From assembly GCA_900314195.1 (NCBI GenBank), contig OMUH01000086.1, positions 1-35,757 on the forward strand: DNA of 35,757 nucleotides, read 5' to 3'. The stretch's first letter is position 1; the number at the start of each line of letters is the position of its first letter. Shown here one piece after another: positions 25,436 through 33,017 of the stretch. A program made the position numbers and the translations under genes. The DNA comes from an uncultured Prevotella sp. GTDB lineage: Bacteria; Bacteroidota; Bacteroidia; Bacteroidales; Bacteroidaceae. The notes under the pieces were generated by a model. The model ran no database searches. It saw nothing but the letters and a program-made list of their open reading frames with translations, and had not been told where the DNA came from.

Positions 25436-26416
25436 ATGCCGTCATTAAAAGAGATTAAAACAAGAATAGCCAGTGTGTCAAGCACCCGTAAGATTACGAG
25501 CGCAATGAAGATGGTTGCTTCTTCAAAGCTTCATCATGCACAAATAGCTATTCAGAATATGCTTCCATACGAGAATTGTCTGGAGCATATATTAAAGAGT
25601 TTTCTTATCTCAACACCTGGGGCAGAGTCTGTATATCAGATAGCACATGAGAATGTCAAGAAAGTAGCTTTGGTCGTTTATACTTCCAACAGCTCTCTTT
25701 GCGGAGCATTCAACAATAATGTGTTAAAGATGATGGATAAGGCTATTGACGGTTACAAGGCCCAGGGTGTTGATGACATAACAATTTATCCGATAGGCCG
25801 TAAGGTTGAGGAGTATGTAAAGATCCATCGTAAAGATTGCAAGTCGGCCGGAAGTTATCTGTCTCTTGCAGACAAGCCGAATGCGGAAGGTTGCAGGGAT
25901 ATTTCTTTGGAAATCTCTGAGAAGTTCCGGAAAGGTGAATACGACAAGGTGGAATTGGTGTATCATCACTTTAAGAGTGCCGGTTCACAGATTCTTACGC
26001 GCCGTGTGTTCTTGCCTATTGACTTGTCAACAGAAACTGTCGGTGAGTATAATGATCGTGACTTAAGTTCTAATGTGGCAACGGCGCGTGCTCAGGAATA
26101 TCTTAAGAAAAACCGTCAGAAGAAACAAAATGCAAACGGAACAGAGGGTGTGATGCTTAATGATGATTTCATTGTTGAGCCGGATCTTAATACTGTATTG
26201 AGTATGTTGGTTCCCCAGACGCTTAATCTTATGATTTTCACGGCATTGCTTGATTCCGTAGCCAGCGAGCATGCTGCGCGGATGGTAGCCATGCAGACTG
26301 CAACGGATAACGCTGATGAGCTTTTACGCGATCTTAACTTGCAATATAATAAGAGCCGTCAGGCTGCTATTACAAGTGAATTGTTGGATATTGTTGGTGG
26401 TTCAGTCAACAATTAG
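25436..26416 (+). CDS. atpG: F1Fo ATP synthase subunit gamma
   Basis: 326 residues, longer than E. coli gamma (287). The N-terminal helix SLKEIKTRIASVSSTRKITS and the C-terminal helix ARMVAMQTATDNADELLRDL form the rotating coiled coil. The extra length lies mostly around residues 214-250 (EYLKKNRQKKQNANGTEG and after), a basic insertion ahead of the C-terminal helix, whose role is unknown. It is the last gene of the operon and is followed after 25 nt by a terminator. Confidence 0.97.
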   Translation: MPSLKEIKTRIASVSSTRKITSAMKMVASSKLHHAQIAIQNMLPYENCLEHILKSFLISTPGAESVYQIAHENVKKVALVVYTSNSSLCGAFNNNVLKMMDKAIDGYKAQGVDDITIYPIGRKVEEYVKIHRKDCKSAGSYLSLADKPNAEGCRDISLEISEKFRKGEYDKVELVYHHFKSAGSQILTRRVFLPIDLSTETVGEYNDRDLSSNVATARAQEYLKKNRQKKQNANGTEGVMLNDDFIVEPDLNTVLSMLVPQTLNLMIFTALLDSVASEHAARMVAMQTATDNADELLRDLNLQYNKSRQAAITSELLDIVGGSVNN

Positions 26417-26441
26417 TATCCAAACACCTGTTTCACATTTT

Positions 26442-26481
26442 AAATCCCTGATTATATTTAATTATATAACCGGGGATTTTT
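26442..26481 (+). terminator. Terminator of the ATP synthase operon
   Basis: AAATCCC (26442-26448) pairs with GGGGATTT, and AT-rich inner bases extend the stem; a T-run (TTTTTG) follows. It begins 26 nt after the atpG stop codon. Confidence 0.85.
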
Positions 26482-26539
26482 GTATGTGTAACTGTTCAGC
26501 GAACGCTTCTTTATGAATAAAAGACAAAGTCATATTTGA

Positions 26540-26699
26540 CCCACATGCAGGGTGCGGCCATTGTGGCCGTCCGTAAGCTGCGTGCAGCAAGAATGTTGTA
26601 TAAGTAAATAAATGCGTGCATGCATGTTAATAAAGAATATCAAAATATGAACTTTTTCAGCTTGCGGACGTCTCACAAGGGCCGCGCCATGCACGTGGG
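26540..26699. repeat. Long imperfect inverted repeat (41-42 bp arms, 77-bp spacer)
   Basis: Left arm 26540-26580 and right arm 26658-26699 are complementary over their full length: CCCAC(A/G)TGCA, GCGGCC, TTGTG, CGTCCG(T/C)AAGCTG. About 35 of 41 positions match, with one extra base in the right arm; two mismatches are G-U pairs in a plus-strand RNA. The arms are GC-rich and the spacer AT-rich. A near-consensus -7 box CATATTTG (26531-26538) sits just before the left arm. No transposase or coding frame is seen. It could be a structured small RNA, a degenerate MITE, or an old invertible segment. I see nothing definite in the rest of the 720-nt gap (26700-27014), apart from ATGTTGCAGC twice (26776 and 26822). 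Confidence 0.8.
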
Positions 26700-27014
26700 G
26701 CAACATGTGAAGTGTTTCTTTTAAAATATGAAACAAGTACAAAATAAGAATCGCCCGAATAGTTACAAAAATATTATGTTGCAGCATGGTACAGTCGTCA
26801 TCATGCTTATTAAAATGCATAATGTTGCAGCTCATATTCAACTAATCCCGGCAAGGATATTTTATGAAATTCGAGCGCATAATAGAACAAATAAGCTATT
26901 GATGATAACTTCTTTGTACATTACGTCATACTGAAGATTTTTTATCCCTTCACACGTGTTTTGTAAAGAGCCTAGTATTTATTTGCTCAAGTTGTTTTAG
27001 AAATTCTACATACA

Positions 27015-27056
27015 AAAAGACGTCTTCGAAAATCATTGTTTCCGAAGACGTCTTTT
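27015..27056 (-). terminator. Terminator after gdhA
   Basis: AAAAGACGTCTTCG (27015-27028) and CGAAGACGTCTTTT (27043-27056) are perfect 14-bp arms around a 14-nt loop. On the minus strand the stem ends in a T-run, about 80 nt after the gdhA stop. Confidence 0.9.
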
Positions 27057-27137
27057 ATAATTAATCAAGCCAACTACAGTTTATATGATAGTTCTTCTAC
27101 AGATATAAGTATTCAGCTTAATTTTTTGTCGCGATGA

Positions 27138-28472
27138 TTAGCAGATGCCCTGAGCCATCATAGCGTTAGCGACTTTAAGGAAGCCGGCAACGTTGGCACC
27201 TTTTACATAGTTGATGTAACCGTCAGGCTCAGTACCGTATTTAACACAGTTCTCGTGAATATTGTTCATGATGCTGTGAAGTTTCTCATCAACCTCTTCA
27301 CGTGTCCACTTCAGTCTTTCAGAGTTCTGTGACATCTCAAGGCCTGATGTAGCTACGCCACCTGCATTTGAAGCCTTTCCTGGGCAATAGAGAATTTTTG
27401 CATCCTGGAAAGCTTTTACAGCTTCAGGAGTTGAAGGCATATTGGCACCTTCACTTACAGCAATAACGCCATTAGCAAGAAGTGTCTTGGCAGCTTCGCC
27501 GTTGATTTCATCTTGTGTTGCGCAAGGTGTAGCAATGTCAGCCTTTTCGCCCCATGGCTTAGCGCCTTCTACATATTTAACGCCATATTTTTCAGCATAT
27601 TCCTTTATGCGGCCGCGGCGTACGTTCTTAAGCTCCATTATGTATGCAAGCTTGTCAGCGTCGATACCGTCCGGATCATAGATGTAACCGTTGGAATCAG
27701 AACATGTAACAGGCTTAGCACCAAGCTGAATCAACTTTTCGATGGTGTACTGAGCAACATTACCTGCACCAGAAACAAGAACGGTCTTACCTTTCAAGCT
27801 TTCGCCGCGTGTTTTCAGCATGTCTTCAAGGAAGTAAACATTACCATAACCTGTAGCCTCAGGACGAATCAGTGAACCGCCGAACTCCTGGCCTTTTCCG
27901 GTCAGTATGCCCTGGAACTGATGCGTGATGCGCTTATACTGTCCAAACAGGAAGCCTACTTCACGTCCGCCAACGCCGATGTCACCGGCAGGAACATCAC
28001 AGTCAGGACCAATGTAGCGATACAGCTCAGTCATGAAAGCCTGGCAGAAGCGCATAACTTCACCGTCGCTCTTTCCATGAGGGTTGAAGTCAGAACCACC
28101 TTTTGCGCCACCCATAGGAAGAGTAGTGAGTGAGTTTTTGAATGTCTGTTCAAAAGCAAGGAACTTAAGAATGTCAACATTCACAGAAGGGTGGAAACGA
28201 AGTCCTCCTTTGTACGGGCCGATAGCATTGTTGTGCTGGATACGATAGCCCATGTTTGTCTGAACATTTCCATTGTCGTCAACCCAGTTTACTCTGAATT
28301 GAATAACACGATCAGGAATGCAGAGGCGCTCAATAAGATTGTACTTTTCAAACTCCGGATGCTTGTTGTACTCTTCTTCGATGGTACCAAGAACCTGACT
28401 TACAGCCTGAATATATTCAGGTTGATTTGGAAACTTTTGCTTAAGTTTTTCTACAACTTCTGTTGCTTTCAT
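27138..28472 (-). CDS. gdhA: NADP-type glutamate dehydrogenase
   Basis: 444 residues, typical of the hexameric bacterial enzyme. GPYKGGLRFHPSV binds substrate, LTTLPMGGAKGGSDFNPHGK carries the catalytic Lys, VPAGDIGVGGREVGFLFGQY the following active-site Asp, and VLVSGAGNVAQYTIEKL the Rossmann dinucleotide loop. It makes glutamate from 2-oxoglutarate and ammonium in nitrogen assimilation. NADP rather than NAD preference is inferred from the close match to the anabolic class, not from a read-out residue. It is a single gene with its own promoter and terminator. Confidence 0.96.
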   Translation of the reverse strand: MKATEVVEKLKQKFPNQPEYIQAVSQVLGTIEEEYNKHPEFEKYNLIERLCIPDRVIQFRVNWVDDNGNVQTNMGYRIQHNNAIGPYKGGLRFHPSVNVDILKFLAFEQTFKNSLTTLPMGGAKGGSDFNPHGKSDGEVMRFCQAFMTELYRYIGPDCDVPAGDIGVGGREVGFLFGQYKRITHQFQGILTGKGQEFGGSLIRPEATGYGNVYFLEDMLKTRGESLKGKTVLVSGAGNVAQYTIEKLIQLGAKPVTCSDSNGYIYDPDGIDADKLAYIMELKNVRRGRIKEYAEKYGVKYVEGAKPWGEKADIATPCATQDEINGEAAKTLLANGVIAVSEGANMPSTPEAVKAFQDAKILYCPGKASNAGGVATSGLEMSQNSERLKWTREEVDEKLHSIMNNIHENCVKYGTEPDGYINYVKGANVAGFLKVANAMMAQGIC

Positions 28473-28601
28473 AAATAATATTTCTTTTGTTGGTTGAATA
28501 TTCTATTATATTTAATGCATTTGTTTCATGCATAAGCACACTATACAGGTTTACTGCTGTGTATTTGATTTGCTTTGTAGGTTGTTATTATTTTTCAGTG
28601 G

Positions 28602-28632
28602 CAAAGATAACACTATTTCGTAATAAAACAAA
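28602..28632 (-). promoter_or_regulatory. Promoter of gdhA
   Basis: On the minus strand TTTG (28629-28632), a 19-bp spacer and TATCTTTG (28602-28609) match both Bacteroidetes elements. Transcription should start near 28596, giving a leader of about 125 nt. The remaining gap to the helicase gene (28633-28780) shows nothing recognisable. Confidence 0.8.
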
Positions 28633-28780
28633 CATTTTTTTATTTTTTTTTCGTTTTTCCTTTAAAAAAGTAAGTTGATGCATTTTTTATGACGATTGCG
28701 TATAATCATATTATATTTTCAGTTTTATTGTTATGACTTATGCTTCAAGCTTATCGACAGACGCAATGATATATAATAAA

Positions 28781-28810
28781 AGCCTGTAGCGCATATTTGC
28801 ACTACAGGCT
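28781..28810 (-). terminator. Terminator after the DEAD-box helicase gene
   Basis: AGCCTGTAG (28781-28789) and CTACAGGCT (28802-28810) are perfect arms, followed on the minus strand by TTTTATTAT. It lies about 50 nt after the helicase stop codon. Confidence 0.88.
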
Positions 28811-28859
28811 CTTTTGAAGTTATTTTTTCTTCAAGCTATTGCGGATGAACATTATAAAA

Positions 28860-30530
28860 TTATTTGCCGCCAAATAGTTTCTTGAAAAATTTCTTTATGC
28901 CGCTTTCTTTCTTTTCAGGTGTTTGTGACGCAGCCTGATAGTTGTTCCTGCGCTCTTTATCGGCTGTCTTATTGTTGTTGGAATTTCTTTTTTTGTAATT
29001 GCCCTCAACGTTTCCGCGGCGTTTACCATGTCGCTGCTGTCTGTTGTCTGTACCAGTTTTTTCGCCGGAAGACTGTTGTGATGAATTGCTTTGCTGCTTT
29101 TGCTCGTTATCAGCATTATAGCGTTTCTTGCCGTATTGATTTCTGCGTCGTTTTTGATTGTTCTTCTGAGACGAGTCTGAATTATTTTGAGCAGTTTCTG
29201 TAGTGTTTGCGCTATTTTCTGTAGCTTTTGTCTTCCTGTCGGCATTTCTGTATTGCTCATTTCTGCGTTTCTGTGCGCCGTTCCGCTGTTTCGTGTCTTT
29301 GTGTGACGTACGGTCGCGGTCGTCACGCCGTCTTGCTTTTGCCGATTTAGACCTTTTCTTTGCCGGGCGGTCGAGCTTTTTGTATTCCGGTCCTTCGCCG
29401 AGTTCCTCAGGCAGCGGATTCTTTGTGACTTCTTTCTCAAGAAATTTCTCAATCTGCTGGAAATAGAACATATCCTCTTCGCTGACGAGAGTTATAGCTA
29501 TTCCGTCACGTTCAGCGCGTGCCGTTCGTCCTATGCGGTGAACATAATCTTCGGCATCGTGTGGCACGTCATAGTTTATAACCATAGCAATATCGTCGAT
29601 GTCGATTCCTCTTGCAACAATGTCTGTGGCTACAAGCACGTCATACTGTCCACTTTTAAATTTGAACATCATATCATCGCGCGTTGCCTGGTCAAGGTCG
29701 CTGTGCATTTCTCCACAGTTTATTTTCTTGTTTCTCAGAGCATCAGCCACTTGCTTGACCTTCATCTTTGAACCACAGAAAATTATGACTCGTTTCAAGT
29801 CACCGGCTTTGAAAATGTCATTTATGATGCCAAGTTTTTGTGTTTCGTAACAAACGTATGCGCTTTGTTTGATTTTCTCAGCCGGTTTGCTTACAGCAAG
29901 CTTTATTTCAACTGGATTTTTTAGCAAGCTCTTTGCAAGAGACTCAATTTTGTCGGGCATTGTAGCTGAGAACATTACCGTCTGGCATGTTGCCGGCAAG
30001 TTCTTGGCTATTTTCATTATGTCTTCAGAAAATCCCATGTCGAGCATACGGTCAGCCTCATCGAGAACGAAAAAGCTTACTTTGCTCATATCCACATTTC
30101 CCATGCTGATATGTGAAAGCAGGCGTCCCGGTGTGGCAATGATTACGTCAGCTCCGAGCCTGAGGCTTTTCACCTCTTGTTCATATCTGTTTCCGTCGTT
30201 ACCGCCATAGACAGCTACGCTGCTGACACCGTTAAGATAATATCCGAAGCCTTGCATGGCCTGGTCAATTTGCTGTGCGAGCTCACGAGTCGGACTCATT
30301 ATGATGCAGTTGATGGCCTTTTCCGGATAACCGCCATCGTCAAGCTTACTCAGGATAGGAAGCAGATAAGCGGCAGTCTTTCCAGTTCCCGTCTGTGCCA
30401 CGGCAAGCACGTCGCGGCCTTTAAGTATTTCAGGTATGCACTTTTCCTGTACAGGGGTGCAAACGTCAAAATGCATGTCGTAAAGTGCATCAAGAACGTT
30501 ATCATTTAAATCTAAATCTTCAAATCTCAC
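28860..30530 (-). CDS. DEAD-box ATP-dependent RNA helicase, RhlE-like
   Basis: 556 residues. All helicase motifs are present in order: Q motif (FDVCTPVQEKCIPEIL), AQTGTGKT, PTRELAQQ, TPGRLL, DEAD, SAT, then in domain 2 VIIFCGS, ATDIVARGIDIDD and HRIGRTAR. From about residue 375 a long tail (about 180 residues) is rich in Arg, Lys, Asn, Gln and Ser with low complexity, likely an RNA-binding disordered region, and ends in SGIKKFFKKLFGGK. The family unwinds RNA in ribosome assembly and RNA decay, often in cold response. It appears to have its own promoter in the 114-nt gap behind the lptF/G gene. Confidence 0.95.
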   Translation of the reverse strand: MRFEDLDLNDNVLDALYDMHFDVCTPVQEKCIPEILKGRDVLAVAQTGTGKTAAYLLPILSKLDDGGYPEKAINCIIMSPTRELAQQIDQAMQGFGYYLNGVSSVAVYGGNDGNRYEQEVKSLRLGADVIIATPGRLLSHISMGNVDMSKVSFFVLDEADRMLDMGFSEDIMKIAKNLPATCQTVMFSATMPDKIESLAKSLLKNPVEIKLAVSKPAEKIKQSAYVCYETQKLGIINDIFKAGDLKRVIIFCGSKMKVKQVADALRNKKINCGEMHSDLDQATRDDMMFKFKSGQYDVLVATDIVARGIDIDDIAMVINYDVPHDAEDYVHRIGRTARAERDGIAITLVSEEDMFYFQQIEKFLEKEVTKNPLPEELGEGPEYKKLDRPAKKRSKSAKARRRDDRDRTSHKDTKQRNGAQKRRNEQYRNADRKTKATENSANTTETAQNNSDSSQKNNQKRRRNQYGKKRYNADNEQKQQSNSSQQSSGEKTGTDNRQQRHGKRRGNVEGNYKKRNSNNNKTADKERRNNYQAASQTPEKKESGIKKFFKKLFGGK

Positions 30531-30602
30531 GATATATGTTTTAAAATATGTGTTTTAATTAATATGTTATTTATTAAATATGTTTTCTACTTTGTCATAT
30601 TG

Positions 30603-30610
30603 CAAATATA
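30603..30610 (-). promoter_or_regulatory. Candidate -7 box for the helicase gene
   Basis: On the minus strand TATATTTG fits the consensus; the start site would be about 65 nt before the ATG at 30530. No good -33 element is visible. Confidence 0.4.
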
Positions 30611-30644
30611 TCTATCTGTCAGTGCATGGCTACTCTCAGCATTG

Positions 30645-31877
30645 CTATTGCGGAGCCTTTCTGTAACAGAAATAAGCCACCACGGCAAAAATAATATTTG
30701 GGACCCAGGCTGCGAGTGCCGGCGGCGCTCCGGCATTAACGGCAAATGTTGAGCTTATTGTTTGCAGCATTATATATCCGAAGCTCAGGGCAAGTCCGAT
30801 GCCGAGGTATAGTCCCATTCCGCCTTTCCTCTTGCGTGACGAGAGAGACACTCCAATGATGGTCAGTATGAATGATGCAAAGCTTGATGCTATACGCTTG
30901 TGATATTCTACTTCATAAAGGACTACGTTTCCTGAGCCCCTCACTTTTTGCTTGTGTATATAATCGCTAAGCTCCGGCTGTGTGAACGTCTCCTGCTGTC
31001 CCTTTGAATAGAACAGGTCAGCAGGCTCCATAAGCAGTGTAGTATCTTTTGTCGATCCGCTTGTGATATGCTCGCGCAAACCTTTCAGCCGTCTGTCTTT
31101 CCAGTTAATTAGCTGCCAGTGTCCCTTGGTGTCAGAGATAGTGTCATACTGTATTTCCATAGCCGTAAGGTGGCTTACAAGTTTTTTGTTTTCAAACTTG
31201 TCAAGCGAGAAGCCGTATCCCCGTTTCTTGTCGTTGTCATAATTTTGCATATATGCAATTACGCCCTTGTCGACCATAAGCATAACATTCTGTGAAACAT
31301 TTACTTTCTTGTTCCTGCGGTATATCTGCTCAAAGTTCTGCCTTACGACTGTGCCTTTCGGAATGACGTATGCGCTGAGTGTATAGGCAAGCGTTGTCAG
31401 AAAGATGCACGAAATCATATATGGTCTCAGCAGTCTTTTGAATGACATGCCTGCCGCGAGCATTGCAATAATCTCACTGTTGCCGGCCAGCTTTGATGTA
31501 AAGAATATCACAGCAATGAAAACGAACAGCGGGCTGAACAGGTTGGAGTAGTAGGGTATGAAGTTCGCATAGTAATCAAAAATGATAGCGTGCCACGGCG
31601 CATGATACTGCGTAAATTTAGATACATTTTCAGTATAGTCAAAGACAATGGCTATGGAAATAATGAGTAGTATAGAGAAAAAATAAGTGCCAATAAACTT
31701 CTTTATGATATACCAGTCAAGAATTTTAATGTATCTTCTTGGATTAAGGTATCTCAAGAACCGAAGATGACGGCTCAGCCAGGTCCATGCGCGTTCAAGT
31801 CCATGCGTGTGTTTTCTCACATTGCGCATGGTTCTGTAGAAACGGTGCAGCCGCCTTATTTTTCTTATGTTGCTCAT
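30645..31877 (-). CDS. LptF/LptG-family lipopolysaccharide export permease
   Basis: 410 residues. After a basic N-terminal extension (about 50 residues, rich in Arg) the protein has the YjgP/YjgQ pattern: three membrane segments (DWYIIKKFIGTYFFSILLII; YSNLFSPLFVFIAVIFFTS; RLLRPYMISCIFLTTLAYTL), a periplasmic beta domain (about 190-320), and three C-terminal segments. SKLAGNSEIIAMLAAGMSFK is the conserved cytoplasmic loop that contacts the LptB ATPase. It moves LPS out of the inner membrane. LptF and LptG cannot be told apart here; DWYIIKKF near the start is more like LptG. Its start is 9 nt after tgt. Confidence 0.93.
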   Translation of the reverse strand: MSNIRKIRRLHRFYRTMRNVRKHTHGLERAWTWLSRHLRFLRYLNPRRYIKILDWYIIKKFIGTYFFSILLIISIAIVFDYTENVSKFTQYHAPWHAIIFDYYANFIPYYSNLFSPLFVFIAVIFFTSKLAGNSEIIAMLAAGMSFKRLLRPYMISCIFLTTLAYTLSAYVIPKGTVVRQNFEQIYRRNKKVNVSQNVMLMVDKGVIAYMQNYDNDKKRGYGFSLDKFENKKLVSHLTAMEIQYDTISDTKGHWQLINWKDRRLKGLREHITSGSTKDTTLLMEPADLFYSKGQQETFTQPELSDYIHKQKVRGSGNVVLYEVEYHKRIASSFASFILTIIGVSLSSRKRKGGMGLYLGIGLALSFGYIMLQTISSTFAVNAGAPPALAAWVPNIIFAVVAYFCYRKAPQ

Positions 31878-31886
31878 TTCTTGTGT

Positions 31887-33014
31887 TTAAATTCTCTGAC
31901 CGAGCTGCTCAATAATACTTCTTTTCCAAACAGTAAAGTCACCGTTCTCAATATGCTTGCGTGCGTCAGTCACCAGCCGCAGGTAGAACGCCAGGTTATG
32001 AATAGAAGCAATCTGCATGGCCAGCAGCTCTCCGGCTTTGAAAAGATGATGCAAATATGCTTTTGTGTACACCTTGTCGGTGTAGCATCCGTCCGGGTCG
32101 ATAGGTGAGAAATCTTTCTCCCATTTCTTATTGCGCATGTTCATTGTTCCGTTGTAGGTAAAGAGCATGGCATTACGTCCGTTTCGTGTCGGCATTACGC
32201 AGTCGAACATGTCCACACCACGTTCTATGCCCTCAAGAATGTTTTGCGGCGTTCCTACACCCATAAGGTATCTTGGCTTGTATTTTGGCAGTATGTCGTT
32301 CACGACTTCTATCATTTCATACATGACCTCAGTGGGCTCTCCTACAGCGAGTCCTCCAATGGCATTTCCGTCAGCGCCTTTGTCAGCTACGAATTTTGCA
32401 GCTTCCTGTCTTAAATCCTTGTAAGTGCATCCTTGCACGATAGGGAAGAGGCTCTGCTCATAACCGTATAAAGGCTCGGTCTCATGAAAGCGCTTTATGC
32501 ATCTGTCCAGCCACCTTTGGGTCATGCCGAGGCTTTTCCTGGCATATTGATAGTCGCTTTTTCCCGGTGGACATTCGTCCAATGCCATCATTATGTCAGC
32601 TCCTATTACCCGTTCAGTGTCCATGACATTCTCCGGAGTAAAGAAATGCTTGCTGCCGTCTATGTGCGAGCGGAATTCGCAGCCTTCCTCCGTAAGCTTT
32701 CTTATACCTGTCAGGGAGAACACCTGAAAGCCGCCGGAATCGGTCAGTATCGGGCGTTCCCATCCGTTGAAGCCATGCAGTCCTCCTGCCGCGCGCAGCA
32801 CGTCGAGTCCCGGCCGCAGATACAGATGGTAAGTGTTCCCGAGAATGATTTGCGCCTTTACTTGCTCGCGCAGTTCCTGGAAGTGCACGCCCTTCACGCT
32901 GCCGCATGTTCCCACGGGCATAAAAATAGGAGTTTTTATTTGTCCGTGGGCAGTGGTGATAATTCCTGTGCGCGCATCAGAAGCGTTGTCAGTGTGCTGA
33001 AGTTCAAATGTCAT
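31887..33014 (-). CDS. tgt: tRNA-guanine transglycosylase
   Basis: 375 residues. The active-site motifs are intact: ILTDSGGFQVFSL (catalytic Asp), GGLAVGEP (base binding), LMGVGTPQNILEGIERGVDM then FDCVMPTRNGRNA (nucleophile Asp). It swaps guanine for preQ1 at the wobble position of tRNAs for Tyr, His, Asn and Asp. Oddly, the usual zinc site CxCxxC-His near the C-terminus is reduced to PIDPDGCYTDKVY: one Cys and the His of SIHNLAFY remain. That region may fold without zinc. The gene lies 3 nt after lon. Confidence 0.96.
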   Translation of the reverse strand: MTFELQHTDNASDARTGIITTAHGQIKTPIFMPVGTCGSVKGVHFQELREQVKAQIILGNTYHLYLRPGLDVLRAAGGLHGFNGWERPILTDSGGFQVFSLTGIRKLTEEGCEFRSHIDGSKHFFTPENVMDTERVIGADIMMALDECPPGKSDYQYARKSLGMTQRWLDRCIKRFHETEPLYGYEQSLFPIVQGCTYKDLRQEAAKFVADKGADGNAIGGLAVGEPTEVMYEMIEVVNDILPKYKPRYLMGVGTPQNILEGIERGVDMFDCVMPTRNGRNAMLFTYNGTMNMRNKKWEKDFSPIDPDGCYTDKVYTKAYLHHLFKAGELLAMQIASIHNLAFYLRLVTDARKHIENGDFTVWKRSIIEQLGQRI

Positions 33015-33017
33015 ATT

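Noticed and set aside
26540-26699. Simple transcription terminator
   Set aside because: The spacer is 77 bp, the arms are imperfect and no T-run follows; the true operon terminator is at 26442-26481.
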